Shown here: positions 41,158 to 50,532 of the stretch, one piece after another
Position numbering within the stretch: the first letter of the stretch is position 1
Layout of the letters: each line of letters starts with the position of its first letter
DNA from: Streptomyces sp. NBC_01016
GTDB taxonomy: Bacteria; Actinomycetota; Actinomycetes; Streptomycetales; Streptomycetaceae
Assembly: GCF_026341035.1 (NCBI RefSeq)
Contig: NZ_JAPEOQ010000002.1
Location: 2,852,001-2,916,000, forward strand
DNA length: 64,000 bases
Direction of reading: 5' to 3'
Translations under genes and position numbers: made by a program
Notes under the pieces: generated by a model
What the model was told of the DNA's origin: nothing
Databases searched by the model: none
What the model saw: only the letters and a program-made list of their open reading frames with translations

Positions 41158-42042
41158 ATGCACCGCGTACTCGGTGACCGCAGGGCCGTCGCGATCCTGC
41201 TCGGTCCCGCCCTCCTCGTCTACACACTGATCATGCTGGTCCCGATGGCATGGTCGCTCGGGTACTCCTTCACCAAGGGCAACAGCATCGACGGCTTCAC
41301 CGGCAACGGCGTCGCCAACTTCTCCCGCCTCCTCGACGACCCGGCCGTCCACCACGCCCTGTGGTTCACCCTGAAGTACGCCGCCGTTGTCACCGTCGGC
41401 CAGGTTGTGGCGGGCTATCTGCTGGCCCTGCTCTACGTCTTCTTCCTCAAGCGCGCATCGGCCCTGATCCGCACCCTCGTCTTCTTCCCCGTGGTGCTGC
41501 CCACCGTCGCCGTCGGCCTGCTGTTCAAGAACTTCTTCCAGGTCGCCCCGAACCCCGGCCCGGTCAACTCCCTCCTGAACGCGGTGGGGTTGGACTCGAT
41601 CGACTTCTTCGGCAGCTCCGGCAGCGCCTTCTGGGTCCTGATCGTCATGGACATCTGGCGCTCCATGGGCTTCTACGCCGTCCTCCTCTTCGCCGGCCTC
41701 GTCGACATCCCCGAGGAGACCCTGGAGTCCGCCCGCCTCGACGGCGCCACCGGCCTGCGCCTGGTGCGGCACATCGTGCTGCCGCTGTCCCTGCCCGTGC
41801 TGATGTCCTCGCTGATCTTCAGCATCAACGGCACGCTGAAGGTCTTCGACTCCATCGTCGCCCTGACCAACGGCGGGCCCGGCGACGGCACCACCCCGCT
41901 GACCCTGTACATGTTCCAGACGTCGTTCACCTACAGCGAGTACGGCTACGGCAGCACCATCGCTCTGCTGCTGACCGTGGTGTGTCTGCTGGTGAGCATG
42001 GTCGTCTACCGCGTCTCGCGGCGCGACCTCACGGAGGGCTGA
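41158..42042 (+). CDS. Sugar ABC transporter permease (MalF/UgpA type)
   Basis: 294-residue membrane protein with six predicted helices, starting AILLGPALLVYTLIMLVPMAWSLGYSF. The EAA loop that contacts the ATPase is EETLESARLDGATGLRLVRHIVLPLSLPVLM at about 187-217. It is the first of the permease pair, 3 bp before the second, and follows the binding protein. Confidence 0.92.
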   Translation: MHRVLGDRRAVAILLGPALLVYTLIMLVPMAWSLGYSFTKGNSIDGFTGNGVANFSRLLDDPAVHHALWFTLKYAAVVTVGQVVAGYLLALLYVFFLKRASALIRTLVFFPVVLPTVAVGLLFKNFFQVAPNPGPVNSLLNAVGLDSIDFFGSSGSAFWVLIVMDIWRSMGFYAVLLFAGLVDIPEETLESARLDGATGLRLVRHIVLPLSLPVLMSSLIFSINGTLKVFDSIVALTNGGPGDGTTPLTLYMFQTSFTYSEYGYGSTIALLLTVVCLLVSMVVYRVSRRDLTEG

Positions 42043-42045
42043 GCC

Positions 42046-42882
42046 ATGGCTGTCCGCAATCCCGCCCGCCGCTGGTGGGTGAAGCTCGTCATCGGCGTAC
42101 TGCTCGTCGTGGAGATCTACCCGCTGATCTGGATGTTCCTGACATCCCTGAAGTCCAACAGCGACTACCTGAACAACTCCACCTGGAGCCTGCCCACCAC
42201 CTGGGAGTGGGGCAACTACACCGAGGCATGGACCACCGGGAACATCGGCCTGTACGTACAGAACAGCCTGCTCGCCGTCCTGCCCGCCCTGGCCCTGATC
42301 CTGCTCCTCGGCACGGCCGCCGGCTTCGCCCTGCAGGTCATGGTGTGGAAGGGGCGCAGCCTGACCCTCCTTGTCTTCCTCGCGGGCATGATGGTGCCGC
42401 CGCAGATGATCCTGCTGCCCCTGTTCACCGTGTACTTCCAGACCGGCCTGTCCGGCACACTGTGGCCGCTGATCCTCACGTACACCGGGACCGGCCTGCC
42501 GCTGACCGTCTTCATGATGGCGACGTACTACCGCACCGTCCCGCGCGAACTCTTCGAGGCGGCCACCATCGACGGTGCCGGCATCCTGCGCGCCTTCTGG
42601 ACGATCAGCGTGCCCATGGTGCGCAACGCCCTGCTCACCGTCGGTCTCGTGCAGTTCTTCTTCATCTGGAACGACCTGCTGATCGCCCTGACGTTCACCA
42701 ACAACCAGGACCTGCGCACCATCCAGGTCGGCCTGCTGAACTTCACCGGCGACTTCGGTGCCACCCAGTACGGCCCGCTCTTCGCCGCGATCTGCATCAA
42801 CGTCTTCGGCACCCTCCTGATCTATCTCTTCCTCAACCAGAAGGTCATGAAGGGCCTCACCTCGGGAGCACTCAAGGGCTGA
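42046..42882 (+). CDS. Sugar ABC transporter permease (MalG/UgpE type)
   Basis: 278-residue permease with six predicted helices. The EAA loop is PRELFEAATIDGAGILRAFWTISVPMVRNALLTV at about 166-199. The ATG is 3 bp after the first permease stop. It completes the importer together with the first permease and the binding protein. Confidence 0.92.
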   Translation: MAVRNPARRWWVKLVIGVLLVVEIYPLIWMFLTSLKSNSDYLNNSTWSLPTTWEWGNYTEAWTTGNIGLYVQNSLLAVLPALALILLLGTAAGFALQVMVWKGRSLTLLVFLAGMMVPPQMILLPLFTVYFQTGLSGTLWPLILTYTGTGLPLTVFMMATYYRTVPRELFEAATIDGAGILRAFWTISVPMVRNALLTVGLVQFFFIWNDLLIALTFTNNQDLRTIQVGLLNFTGDFGATQYGPLFAAICINVFGTLLIYLFLNQKVMKGLTSGALKG

Positions 42883-42930
42883 CCCCCGCAGGCCCGTTGC
42901 TCCCGCGCACGTGAATGAAAGGTTCCTCCC

Positions 42931-45525
42931 TTGCTGCCCTCACCGCCCTCACCGGTGTCCTTCGAACACCTCCCGGACGGCCTCGGCATCGGCACCGCCA
43001 CGCCCCGCCTGTCCTGGACCCTGGCCCCAGGATCGAACCGCCAGACCGCCTACGAACTCCAACTCACGACCGATGGAGAGGAGTTGGTCACCTGTCGTGT
43101 CGACAGCGACGAGCAGGTCCTCGTGGCCTGGCCGGGCCCGCCGCTGGTCTCACGCGCACGCGTCGGCGTGCGAGTCCGGGTCTGGACGCCCGGTCACGAT
43201 GCCCCCTCGCCCTGGAGCGAGGAACGCCTCGTAGAGGCCGGCCTACTCGACCCCACGGACTGGCGGGCCGTGCCGGTCGCCGCCGCATGGACCGAAGACC
43301 CGGAGGGGGATCGCCAACCGGCGCTGATTCGCCGGGACTTCACCCTCGACCGCCCCATCGCCCGCGCCCGCCTCTACGTCACCGCGCACGGCCTGTACGA
43401 GGCGGAGATCAACGGGCGCCGCGTCGGCGACGAGGCCCTCGCCCCCGGCTGGACCGTCTACCCGCACCGCCTGCGCTACCGCACCCACGACGTCACCGAT
43501 CACCTCACCGAAGGCGCCAACGCCATCGGCGCCTGGCTCGGCGACGGCTGGTACCGCGGCAAGTACGGCTTCGACGGCGGCACCCGCAACATCTACGGCA
43601 CCGACCAATCACTCATCGCCCAACTGGAAGTGACCTACGACGACGGCGCCACGACCGTCGTCGCCACCGACGACACATGGCGCGCGGCCCCCGGCCCGAT
43701 CCTCATCAGCGGTCTGTACGAGGGGGAGACCTTCGACGCCCGCCTGCACCACGCGAGTTGGTCCACCCCGGCAGGCGCACACACCGGCACCTGGACTCCG
43801 GTCCGTACCGGCGAACGCGACCCCCGCACCCTCGTCGCGCCCCTCGGTCCCCCGGTCACCTGCACCGAGGAGCTCGCCCCGGCCACCGTCACCAAGGCAC
43901 CCGACGGCCGCCACCTCCTCGACTTCGGACAGAACCTGGTCGGCCGCCTCCGCGTGACGGCCGACGGTCCGTCCGGTACCACCATCACGCTCCGGCACGC
44001 CGAGATCCTCCAGGACGGCGAACTGGCGACCCGGCCCCTGCGCGAGGCGTACTCCATCGACACCCTGATCCTGTCCGGCGACGGCCCGCTCACCTGGGAA
44101 CCCCGCTTCACTCTGCACGGCTTCCGATACGCCGAAGTCACCGGCTGGCCGGGCGAGTTGATCCCCGACATGGTCACCGCCCGCGTCCACCACACCGACA
44201 TGCGGCGCACCGGCTGGTTCGAGTGCAGCGACCCGTTGGTCAACCGGCTCCACGACAACGTCGTGTGGAGCATGCGCGGCAACTTCGTCGACCTGCCCAC
44301 CGACTGCCCGCAACGCGACGAACGCCTCGGCTGGACCGGTGACATCCAGGTCTTCGCCCCCACCGCGAGCTACCTCTACGACTGCGTGGGCATGCTCGAC
44401 TCCTGGCTCACCGACGTCGGCCTCGAGCAACTCCCCGACGGCACCGTCCCCTGGTACGTGCCCGTCATCCCCGGCGGCCCGATGTGGACCCCGATCCGAC
44501 CCGGCGCCGCCTGGGGTGACGTCGCCACCCTCACGCCCTGGGTGCTCTACCAGCGCTTCGGCGACCGCGAACTGCTGCGCCGGCACTACCCGACGGGCAA
44601 GGCGTGGGTCGACCTGATGGAACGCCTCGCCGGGCCCGACCGGCTGTGGAACAGCGGCTTCCAGCTGGGGGACTGGCTCGACCCCGCCGCACCACCGGAC
44701 GACCCGGCGGCCTCGCGAACCAACCGCTACCTCGTCGCCACCGCCCACTTCGCCCACTCCACACGACAACTCGCCCGCACAGCAGTCGGGTTGGGATACG
44801 AGCAGGATGCCGCACGGTACACCGCGCTCGCCGACGAGGTGACCGCCGCCTTCCACCGCCGTTACGTCCTGCCCACCGGCCGTATGACGAGCGACACCCC
44901 CACCGCCTACGCCGTCGCCCTCGCCTTCGACCTGCTGGCCCCGGAGCGGCGCGGCCCGGCCGGTGACCGCCTCGCTGAACTCGTCCTCGCCGACGAGGGG
45001 CGCATCGCCACCGGCTTCGTCGGCACCCCACTGATCTGCGACGCCCTCACCGACACCGGCCACGTCGACGTCGCCTACCGCCTGCTGACCCAGACCGCAT
45101 GCCCCTCCTGGCTGTACCCCGTCACCATGGGTGCCACCACCGTCTGGGAACGCTGGGACAGCCTCCGCCCCGACGGCACCCTCAACCCCGGCGGCATGAC
45201 CTCCTTCAACCACTACGCCCTCGGAGCCGTCGCCGACTGGCTGCACCGGGTCGTCGGCGGCATCACCGGGGCGGCGCCCGGCTACCGGGAACTGACCTTC
45301 CGGCCGCGCCCCGGCGGCGGCATCACCTGGGCCCGCACCCGCCACGAGACGCCGTACGGGACGGCGTCGCTGGACTGGGAGGTGACCGAGGCCGGCATGA
45401 CGGCGCGTATCACCGTGCCCGAAGGCTGCACCGCCACCGCCGAACTCCCCGGATGCGCGCCCGTCGCGCTCGGCCCGGGGGAGCACACGCTCGACACCGC
45501 CGCGCTCATCTCCACGGCGGCGTGA
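42931..45525 (+). CDS. GH78 alpha-L-rhamnosidase
   Basis: 864-residue cytoplasmic glycosidase (no signal peptide) that removes alpha-L-rhamnose from imported glycosides such as flavonoid rutinosides or plant saponins. The domain order fits GH78: N-terminal beta domains (RLSWTLAPGSNRQTAYEL; carbohydrate-binding-like GLYEAEINGRRVGDEALAPGWT), then the (alpha/alpha)6 catalytic domain with DLPTDCPQRDERLGWTGDIQ (general acid region, about 450-470) and TTVWERWDS (base region), and a C-terminal beta domain. The start appears to be TTG at 42931, with GAAAGG upstream; an ATG-led alternative would lose conserved sequence. It is the last intact gene of the LacI-controlled operon. Confidence 0.92.
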   Translation: MLPSPPSPVSFEHLPDGLGIGTATPRLSWTLAPGSNRQTAYELQLTTDGEELVTCRVDSDEQVLVAWPGPPLVSRARVGVRVRVWTPGHDAPSPWSEERLVEAGLLDPTDWRAVPVAAAWTEDPEGDRQPALIRRDFTLDRPIARARLYVTAHGLYEAEINGRRVGDEALAPGWTVYPHRLRYRTHDVTDHLTEGANAIGAWLGDGWYRGKYGFDGGTRNIYGTDQSLIAQLEVTYDDGATTVVATDDTWRAAPGPILISGLYEGETFDARLHHASWSTPAGAHTGTWTPVRTGERDPRTLVAPLGPPVTCTEELAPATVTKAPDGRHLLDFGQNLVGRLRVTADGPSGTTITLRHAEILQDGELATRPLREAYSIDTLILSGDGPLTWEPRFTLHGFRYAEVTGWPGELIPDMVTARVHHTDMRRTGWFECSDPLVNRLHDNVVWSMRGNFVDLPTDCPQRDERLGWTGDIQVFAPTASYLYDCVGMLDSWLTDVGLEQLPDGTVPWYVPVIPGGPMWTPIRPGAAWGDVATLTPWVLYQRFGDRELLRRHYPTGKAWVDLMERLAGPDRLWNSGFQLGDWLDPAAPPDDPAASRTNRYLVATAHFAHSTRQLARTAVGLGYEQDAARYTALADEVTAAFHRRYVLPTGRMTSDTPTAYAVALAFDLLAPERRGPAGDRLAELVLADEGRIATGFVGTPLICDALTDTGHVDVAYRLLTQTACPSWLYPVTMGATTVWERWDSLRPDGTLNPGGMTSFNHYALGAVADWLHRVVGGITGAAPGYRELTFRPRPGGGITWARTRHETPYGTASLDWEVTEAGMTARITVPEGCTATAELPGCAPVALGPGEHTLDTAALISTAA

Positions 45526-45592
45526 ACGCACCTGCTCGCGTCCGCCGCACAGCACGTACGTCACCTCAAGCCGGGGCCGGCCGTACACCTGA

Positions 45593-46207
45593 CGACACGT
45601 CGGGGCCGTCGTCCAGGCCTGGTACGGAGGCCGGGGCACGGGCACCGCGCTCGCCTCGGTCCTCTTCGGCGACACCGACCCGGGCGGCCGCCTCCCCGTC
45701 ACCTTCCCGGCCGACGCCGGCCCGGGCCCCGGCACCACCACCGCCACCTACCCCGGAACGAACGGCACGGTCACCTACGACGAAGGCATCAACGTCGGCT
45801 ACCGCTACTACGACATCAAGGGACAGCGCCCCCGCTTCCCCTTCGGCCACGGCCTGTCGTACACCACCTTCGCCCACGGCTCCCTCGTGGCGGCCTACGA
45901 CGCCGCCGCGAAGAAGGTGACCGTCTCCGTCACTGTCACCAACACCGGTACCCGCGCGGGCACGGACGTCGTCCAGCTCTACGCGACACTGCCGGACGCG
46001 GCGGCCGCCGAACCGCGCCGCCTCGTCGCCTTCCACAAGGTGTCCCTGCCCGCCAAGAAGTCCACGCGGCTCGAACTCTCCGTCCCCGTAGCCGAGTTGC
46101 GGGTGTGGAAGTCCGGCCGGTGGACTGTCGTCCCCGGCTCCTACACGTTCGCCGTGGCGCGTTCGTCGCGGGATGTCACCGCGCAGCGGACGGTGACGGT
46201 CGGCTGA
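45593..46207 (+). pseudogene. C-terminal remnant of a GH3 beta-glycosidase
   Basis: From 45593 the frame reads VVQAWYGGRGTGTALASVLF then GDTDPGGRLPVTFP, INVGYRYYDIKGQRPRFPFGHGLSYTTF and a fibronectin-like tail ending VTAQRTVTVG. These are the second catalytic subdomain and FN3 domain of GH3 enzymes. The first 500 or so residues, including the nucleophile domain, are missing; an in-frame TGA sits at 45590 and no start codon fits. It lies 67 bp after the rhamnosidase, so a deletion probably fused the end of a second glycosidase gene to the operon. An internal ATG at 45887 could express only the FN3-like end. Confidence 0.8.
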
Positions 46208-46234
46208 CGCAGGGACGCCTGGCCGCGCAACGGG

Positions 46235-47188
46235 CTACGTGGCGGTGGAACTGCTGCCGGTGCCCGCGCGCAACGCCTCGGCGAACCACGTGAACACCGG
46301 TGCCAGGCTCGGCGGGACGGGCCATGCGTTGATCACGGACAGGAGGTGCCAGTAGCGCTCCGCGCGGGGGTCGGCGGCCGTATCCAGGCGTGTCAGCAAC
46401 CAGTCCCGCAGGTCATCGTCGTCCGCGCGGTCGAAGGTTTCCGCGTAGCGGGCGGTCAGGTCGTCGACGATGGGTGCGGCTTCGGGGGAGGCGGGGGCGA
46501 TGCCGGAGGCGAGGGCGTGGCCGACCCGGGCGCGGACGGCTTCGGTCAGGTCGTGGTGGAGGCCGGTGGTGTCGCCCTGGGCACGTTCACGCGCCTGGTA
46601 CTCGGCCATCCGCCGGACGGCGGCGCGGAAGTCGGGGTCCTGGGTGAGCTCGGCGAGTTCCGCCCAGGCTTCGACCTGCTCGGGTTCGGGGTCGTCGGGC
46701 AGCTCGGGCATGGCCGCGCGCATCATGGCCACGAACTCGGGATTGGCTTCAAGGCCGCCGAAGGTGTCGTCGATGAAGTCGGTGACGAGGCGTCTGCGTT
46801 CGTCTTCCGAGAGTTTCGCGAGCTTGTGCATGAGGTCCATCTCCTTGGGAGTAGAGCCCCGTTCGGCCACCACCCGAAGCACCGCGCGCCGCAGACGAAG
46901 GGTGCGGATCTGTACGTCCAGTGCGTCGGCGTGGGTCGCCGCGACCTCGGGCACCGAGATCTCCCGGTCCAACACCCGTCGGATGGCGGCGAGTTCGAGG
47001 CCCAGGTCGCGAAGGGTGCGCACCAGATCCAGCCGAGTGAGCGCGTGGATGTCGTAGAGGCGGTAGCCTGCCGGGCTGCGGTCGGTCGACGGCACGATCC
47101 CGCTGTCGGAGTAGAAACGAATGGTCTTGACCGTCAGTCCGGTCCTACGGGCAAGCGCCCCGATCGTGAAGAGTCCGTCGCCTTCCAT
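46235..47188 (-). CDS. MerR-family regulator with long effector domain
   Basis: 317-residue MerR-family protein. The winged HTH is at residues 6-40 (FTIGALARRTGLTVKTIRFYSDSGIVPSTDRSPAGYRLYD), followed by a coiled-coil dimer helix to about 110. The last 200 residues, with LSEDERRRLVTDFIDDTFGG and helical segments, are longer than in metal-sensing MerR proteins and resemble drug-sensing types. No cysteine pair for metals is visible. It has its own MerR-style promoter (see 47195-47225) and follows the XRE gene on the same strand. Confidence 0.9.
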   Translation of the reverse strand: MEGDGLFTIGALARRTGLTVKTIRFYSDSGIVPSTDRSPAGYRLYDIHALTRLDLVRTLRDLGLELAAIRRVLDREISVPEVAATHADALDVQIRTLRLRRAVLRVVAERGSTPKEMDLMHKLAKLSEDERRRLVTDFIDDTFGGLEANPEFVAMMRAAMPELPDDPEPEQVEAWAELAELTQDPDFRAAVRRMAEYQARERAQGDTTGLHHDLTEAVRARVGHALASGIAPASPEAAPIVDDLTARYAETFDRADDDDLRDWLLTRLDTAADPRAERYWHLLSVINAWPVPPSLAPVFTWFAEALRAGTGSSSTAT

Positions 47189-47194
47189 GCCCCC

Positions 47195-47225
47195 ACCCTC
47201 GTGTCTCCCCTTGGTGGAGACTCAA
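47195..47225 (-). promoter_or_regulatory. MerR-type promoter with 19-bp spacer and internal palindrome
   Basis: On the minus strand: -35 TTGAGT (47225-47220), a 19-bp spacer, -10 GAGGGT (47200-47195). The over-long 19-bp spacer carries the palindrome GTCTCC-N7-GGAGAC (47203-47221), exactly the arrangement MerR regulators untwist. The -10 box is only 7 bp from the ATG, so the mRNA may be leaderless. Confidence 0.7.
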
Positions 47226-47296
47226 GTACATCTTCCCTCGGCGGGGCCGGCGGTAGTTCGGGCGAGTGAACGGATCGCGGCTGCGTTGAGGCGGTG

Positions 47297-48190
47297 TCAA
47301 TTCGTGTGGGGTGATGTGCTGGGCGTCGAGGCGGCCGGCGCTGTCATGTCGAGCAGGAGCAGGGCGTCGTGGTCGGGGGTGCCGGGGTCGGCGGTGTAGA
47401 CCCCGATGCGCTGGCCCGGGGTGCCTTCGACGTGCAGGGACTGCGAGGTGAGGGTCACGGTTCCGACCTGCGGGTGTTGGAACGTCTTGTGCGCCGGCTT
47501 GCGGCCCGTCACCTCGTAGCGTTCCCACAGGCCCGCGAAGTCGGGGCTCTTGAGGAGGAGTTCGCCGACGAGGTGGGTGAGGTCGGGGGCGTCGGGCGCG
47601 GTGCCGGCGATGGTGCGCAGGCGCGCGACGCAGGACGTGATCTGCCGGTCCCAGTCGGTGAAGAGGTCGCGGGCCGCGGGGTGGAGGAACAGGTAGCGGG
47701 CGAGGTTGCGCTGCTTGACCGGCCAGTCGTCGAGGCCCGCGTACAGGGCGAGGCCGCCGGGGTTCCAGGCGAGCATGTCCATGCTGCGGCTGATGACGTA
47801 CGCGGGGTTCGGGCGCAGTGATTCGAGGAGCAGCTTGAGGTGGGGGCGCACGGTGCGGCTGGGCGCGGGCGGTGGTTCGGAGACGTAGCGGGCGGCGCGG
47901 GCGGCGAGCTCGCGCAGGTGCTGGTGCTCCTGGTCGTCCATGTGCAGGGCGCGGGCCAGAGAGTCGAGGACGGCCGGGCTGGGGCGGGTCTCCTTGCCGC
48001 GCTCCAGGCGAACGTAATAGTCGATGCTGATCCCGGCGAGGGTGGCCAGCTCCTCGCGGCGCAGGCCGGGGGTGCGGCGGATGCCGGCGCCGACGGTGAG
48101 GCCGACATGTTCGGGGCTCGTCTGAGTGCGACGGGCGCGCAGATAGCGGCCCAGCTCGGCGCCCTCGCTGTGCGCGCTTGTCGATGCCAT
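47297..48190 (-). CDS. XRE-family regulator with MmyB-like ligand domain
   Basis: 297-residue helix-turn-helix protein of the type common in Streptomyces. The Cro/C1-type HTH at about 10-75 has RRTPGLRREELATLAGISIDYYVRLERGKETRPSPAVLDSLARAL, and the MmyB-like PAS/ligand domain spans about 105-280 (MDMLAWNPGGLALYAGLDDWP, NLARYLFLHPAARDLFTDW, HPQVGTVTLTSQSLHV). ATG at 48190. It is divergent from the aldo/keto reductase at 48407, and in such pairs this protein usually represses the divergent oxidoreductase (family knowledge). Confidence 0.9.
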   Translation of the reverse strand: MASTSAHSEGAELGRYLRARRTQTSPEHVGLTVGAGIRRTPGLRREELATLAGISIDYYVRLERGKETRPSPAVLDSLARALHMDDQEHQHLRELAARAARYVSEPPPAPSRTVRPHLKLLLESLRPNPAYVISRSMDMLAWNPGGLALYAGLDDWPVKQRNLARYLFLHPAARDLFTDWDRQITSCVARLRTIAGTAPDAPDLTHLVGELLLKSPDFAGLWERYEVTGRKPAHKTFQHPQVGTVTLTSQSLHVEGTPGQRIGVYTADPGTPDHDALLLLDMTAPAASTPSTSPHTN

Positions 48191-48406
48191 GTCTCCAGTC
48201 TCACCCGCCGGGCACCCGCCGCGCAGAGCCGAGGGGGGCCCTGTCGTTACCCCTGAAGAGCCCGCCCTGCCGCACGGGCGCGATCCCGGCGAAGGTGAAG
48301 GAGCAAGACACCGGCACCCCGGCCCGACTCCGCCACCACAGGCGCGACCTGCCGGGGCGGGCGAGAGTGAGGGTGCCGGGTACGCCATGGATCGAAAGAG
48401 GGCGAG

Positions 48407-49384
48407 ATGCGGTACATCAACCTGCGTGACCTGGAGGTTTCGCGGATCGGCCTGGGCGCGATGGGGATGTCCCACGGCTACACCGGCTCCGGCACAGACG
48501 ACGCGGAATCCATCAGGACCGTGCACCGGGCGCTGGGGCTGGGCGTCACGTTCATCGACACCGCGGAGATCTACGGCCCGTACGCCAACGAGGAGCTGCT
48601 GGGCCGGGCGCTGAAGGGGCGCCGGGACCAGGTGGTGCTGGCCACGAAGTTCGGCCTGGTCTCGCACGCCGGTGACGGTGCCTGGAACCTGGACTCGAGC
48701 CCTGCCAACATCCGCACCGCGGTCGAGGGCTCCCTGAAGCGGCTCGGCACCGACCACATCGACCTGTACTACCAGCACCGGGTCGACCCGAACACGCCCA
48801 TCGAGGAGACCGCCGGCGCCGTCGCCGAGCTGATCACCGAGGGCAAGGTGCGCGCCTTCGGCCTCTCGGAGGCCGGCCCCGACACCATCCGGCGCGCGCA
48901 CGCCGTCCAGCCGGTGACCGCGGTGCAGTCCGAATACTCGCTGTGGACGCGCGGCATCGAGGACCGGGTCCTGCCGGTCCTGCGCGAGCTGGGCATCGGC
49001 CTGGTGCCGTTCTCCCCGCTCGGCCACGGCTTCCTCACCGGCACCGTCCGCTCCGAGGTCGACTTCGAGCCCGGCGACTTCCGGCACGGCAACCCGCGCT
49101 TCACCGGCGAGAACTTCCGGCGCAACCTGGCACTCGCCGACGAGGTCCAGGCCATCGCCGCCGACGCGGACGCCACACCCGCCCAGGTGGCCATCGCGTG
49201 GCTGCTCGCCCAGGGTGACGACATCGCCCCGATCCCCGGCACCAAGCGCGTGGCCCGCGTCGAGGAGAACACCGCCGCCGACGCCCTCACGCTCACCAGC
49301 GAGCAGCTCTCCCAGCTCAGCAGCCTGCCGCCCGCAGCCGGCGACACCCACACCGAGGCCCAGGCGCAGATGCTCGAACGCTGA
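48407..49384 (+). CDS. Aldo/keto reductase
   Basis: 325-residue TIM-barrel NADPH-dependent carbonyl reductase of the YajO/AKR13-like group. The catalytic tetrad is visible: Asp and Tyr in FIDTAEIYG (about 47-55), Lys in LATKFG (about 84) and His in YYQHRVD (about 125), with IPGTKRVARVEEN binding NADPH near 280. ATG at 48407 with GAGGG. It is first of three oxidoreductase genes on the plus strand, divergent from the XRE regulator. Confidence 0.92.
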   Translation: MRYINLRDLEVSRIGLGAMGMSHGYTGSGTDDAESIRTVHRALGLGVTFIDTAEIYGPYANEELLGRALKGRRDQVVLATKFGLVSHAGDGAWNLDSSPANIRTAVEGSLKRLGTDHIDLYYQHRVDPNTPIEETAGAVAELITEGKVRAFGLSEAGPDTIRRAHAVQPVTAVQSEYSLWTRGIEDRVLPVLRELGIGLVPFSPLGHGFLTGTVRSEVDFEPGDFRHGNPRFTGENFRRNLALADEVQAIAADADATPAQVAIAWLLAQGDDIAPIPGTKRVARVEENTAADALTLTSEQLSQLSSLPPAAGDTHTEAQAQMLER

Positions 49385-49442
49385 TCACCCACGCTCGCCA
49401 CCCCCACCACGTGACACCACACCCGTTTGGAGTACGCCTCTC

Positions 49443-50471
49443 ATGCGCGCAGCCCTGATGTACGGAGCCGGCGACGTCCGCGTCGAGGACCGGCCCGACC
49501 CGAAGATCGTCCAGCCGGCCGACGCCGTGGTGCGCACGCTCGCCGCGTGCGTGTGCGGCAGCGATCTGTGGCCGTACGGGGCCATGCCCGCCACCGAGGA
49601 GGGCCGTCCCATGGGGCACGAGTTCCTCGGCGTGGTCGAGGAGACCGGCGCGGACGTGACCGGCCTGAAGGCTGGGGACCTGGTCGTCGCCCCGTTCACG
49701 TACAGCGACAACACTTGCGACTACTGCGCCAAGGGCCTGCAGATCTCGTGCCGCAACGGAGGCCGGTACGGGTTCGACGGTGTCGACGGCGGGCAGGGCG
49801 AGGCCGTCCGCGTGCCGTACGCGGACGGCACCCTGGTCAAGCTGCCGGTGGCCGCCGACTCCGCGCTGCTGCCGTCGCTCCTCGCGCTGTCGGACGTGAT
49901 GACCACCGGCCACCACGGCGCGGTCACCGCCGGTGTCGGCCGCGGCGACGCGGTGCTCGTGGTCGGGGACGGCGCGGTCGGCCTGTGCGGGGTGATCGCC
50001 GCGAACCGGCTCGGCGCCGAGCGGATCGTGCTCGCCGGCCGCCACGAGGCGCGTACCGAACTGGGGCGCCACTTCGGTGCCACCGACGTCGTCGCCGCGC
50101 GCGGCGAGGAGGGCGTCGCCCGCATCCGCGAACTGACCGGCGGCGTGGACAAGGTGATCGAGGCCGTCGGCACCCGCCAGGCGCTGGACACGGCCATCGG
50201 CGCGGTCCGGGACGGCGGCACCATCAGCCGCCTCGGCGTACCGCAGTACGAGGAGGGCCCGATCGGCCCGGCCGAGTTCATGCGGAATATCACGCTGACC
50301 GGCGGTGCCAGCCCCGCCCGTGCCTACATCGAGCAGCTGCTGCCCGATGTCCTGGACGGCACCATCGCCCCTGGCCGTGTCTTCGACCGCACCTTCGCCC
50401 TCGACGAGACACCGGACGCCTACCGGGCGATGGCGGACCGCCAGGTCCTCAAGGCGCTCATTCGCCCCTGA
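49443..50471 (+). CDS. Zinc-dependent alcohol dehydrogenase (MDR family)
   Basis: 342-residue MDR dehydrogenase. Catalytic zinc ligands are seen in CVCGSDLW (Cys, about 37), GHEFLGVVEE (His and Glu, about 60) and the later pocket. The structural zinc loop NTCDYCAKGLQISC has only three of the usual four cysteines (the first is Asn). The Rossmann loop is VVGDGAVGLCGVIAA. It is 58 bp after the aldo/keto reductase and probably in the same transcript. Both may interconvert the same carbonyl/alcohol set. Confidence 0.88.
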   Translation: MRAALMYGAGDVRVEDRPDPKIVQPADAVVRTLAACVCGSDLWPYGAMPATEEGRPMGHEFLGVVEETGADVTGLKAGDLVVAPFTYSDNTCDYCAKGLQISCRNGGRYGFDGVDGGQGEAVRVPYADGTLVKLPVAADSALLPSLLALSDVMTTGHHGAVTAGVGRGDAVLVVGDGAVGLCGVIAANRLGAERIVLAGRHEARTELGRHFGATDVVAARGEEGVARIRELTGGVDKVIEAVGTRQALDTAIGAVRDGGTISRLGVPQYEEGPIGPAEFMRNITLTGGASPARAYIEQLLPDVLDGTIAPGRVFDRTFALDETPDAYRAMADRQVLKALIRP

Positions 50472-50532
50472 CTCTCCCGACTCGCCAACTCGCTGAACCG
50501 CCAACTGGCTTGCATCACAAAGGACTTCCCCC

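Noticed and set aside
43609..45747. 712-codon minus-strand frame opposite the rhamnosidase
   Set aside because: Gly/Val/Arg-rich shadow. The plus strand carries the complete GH78 pattern.
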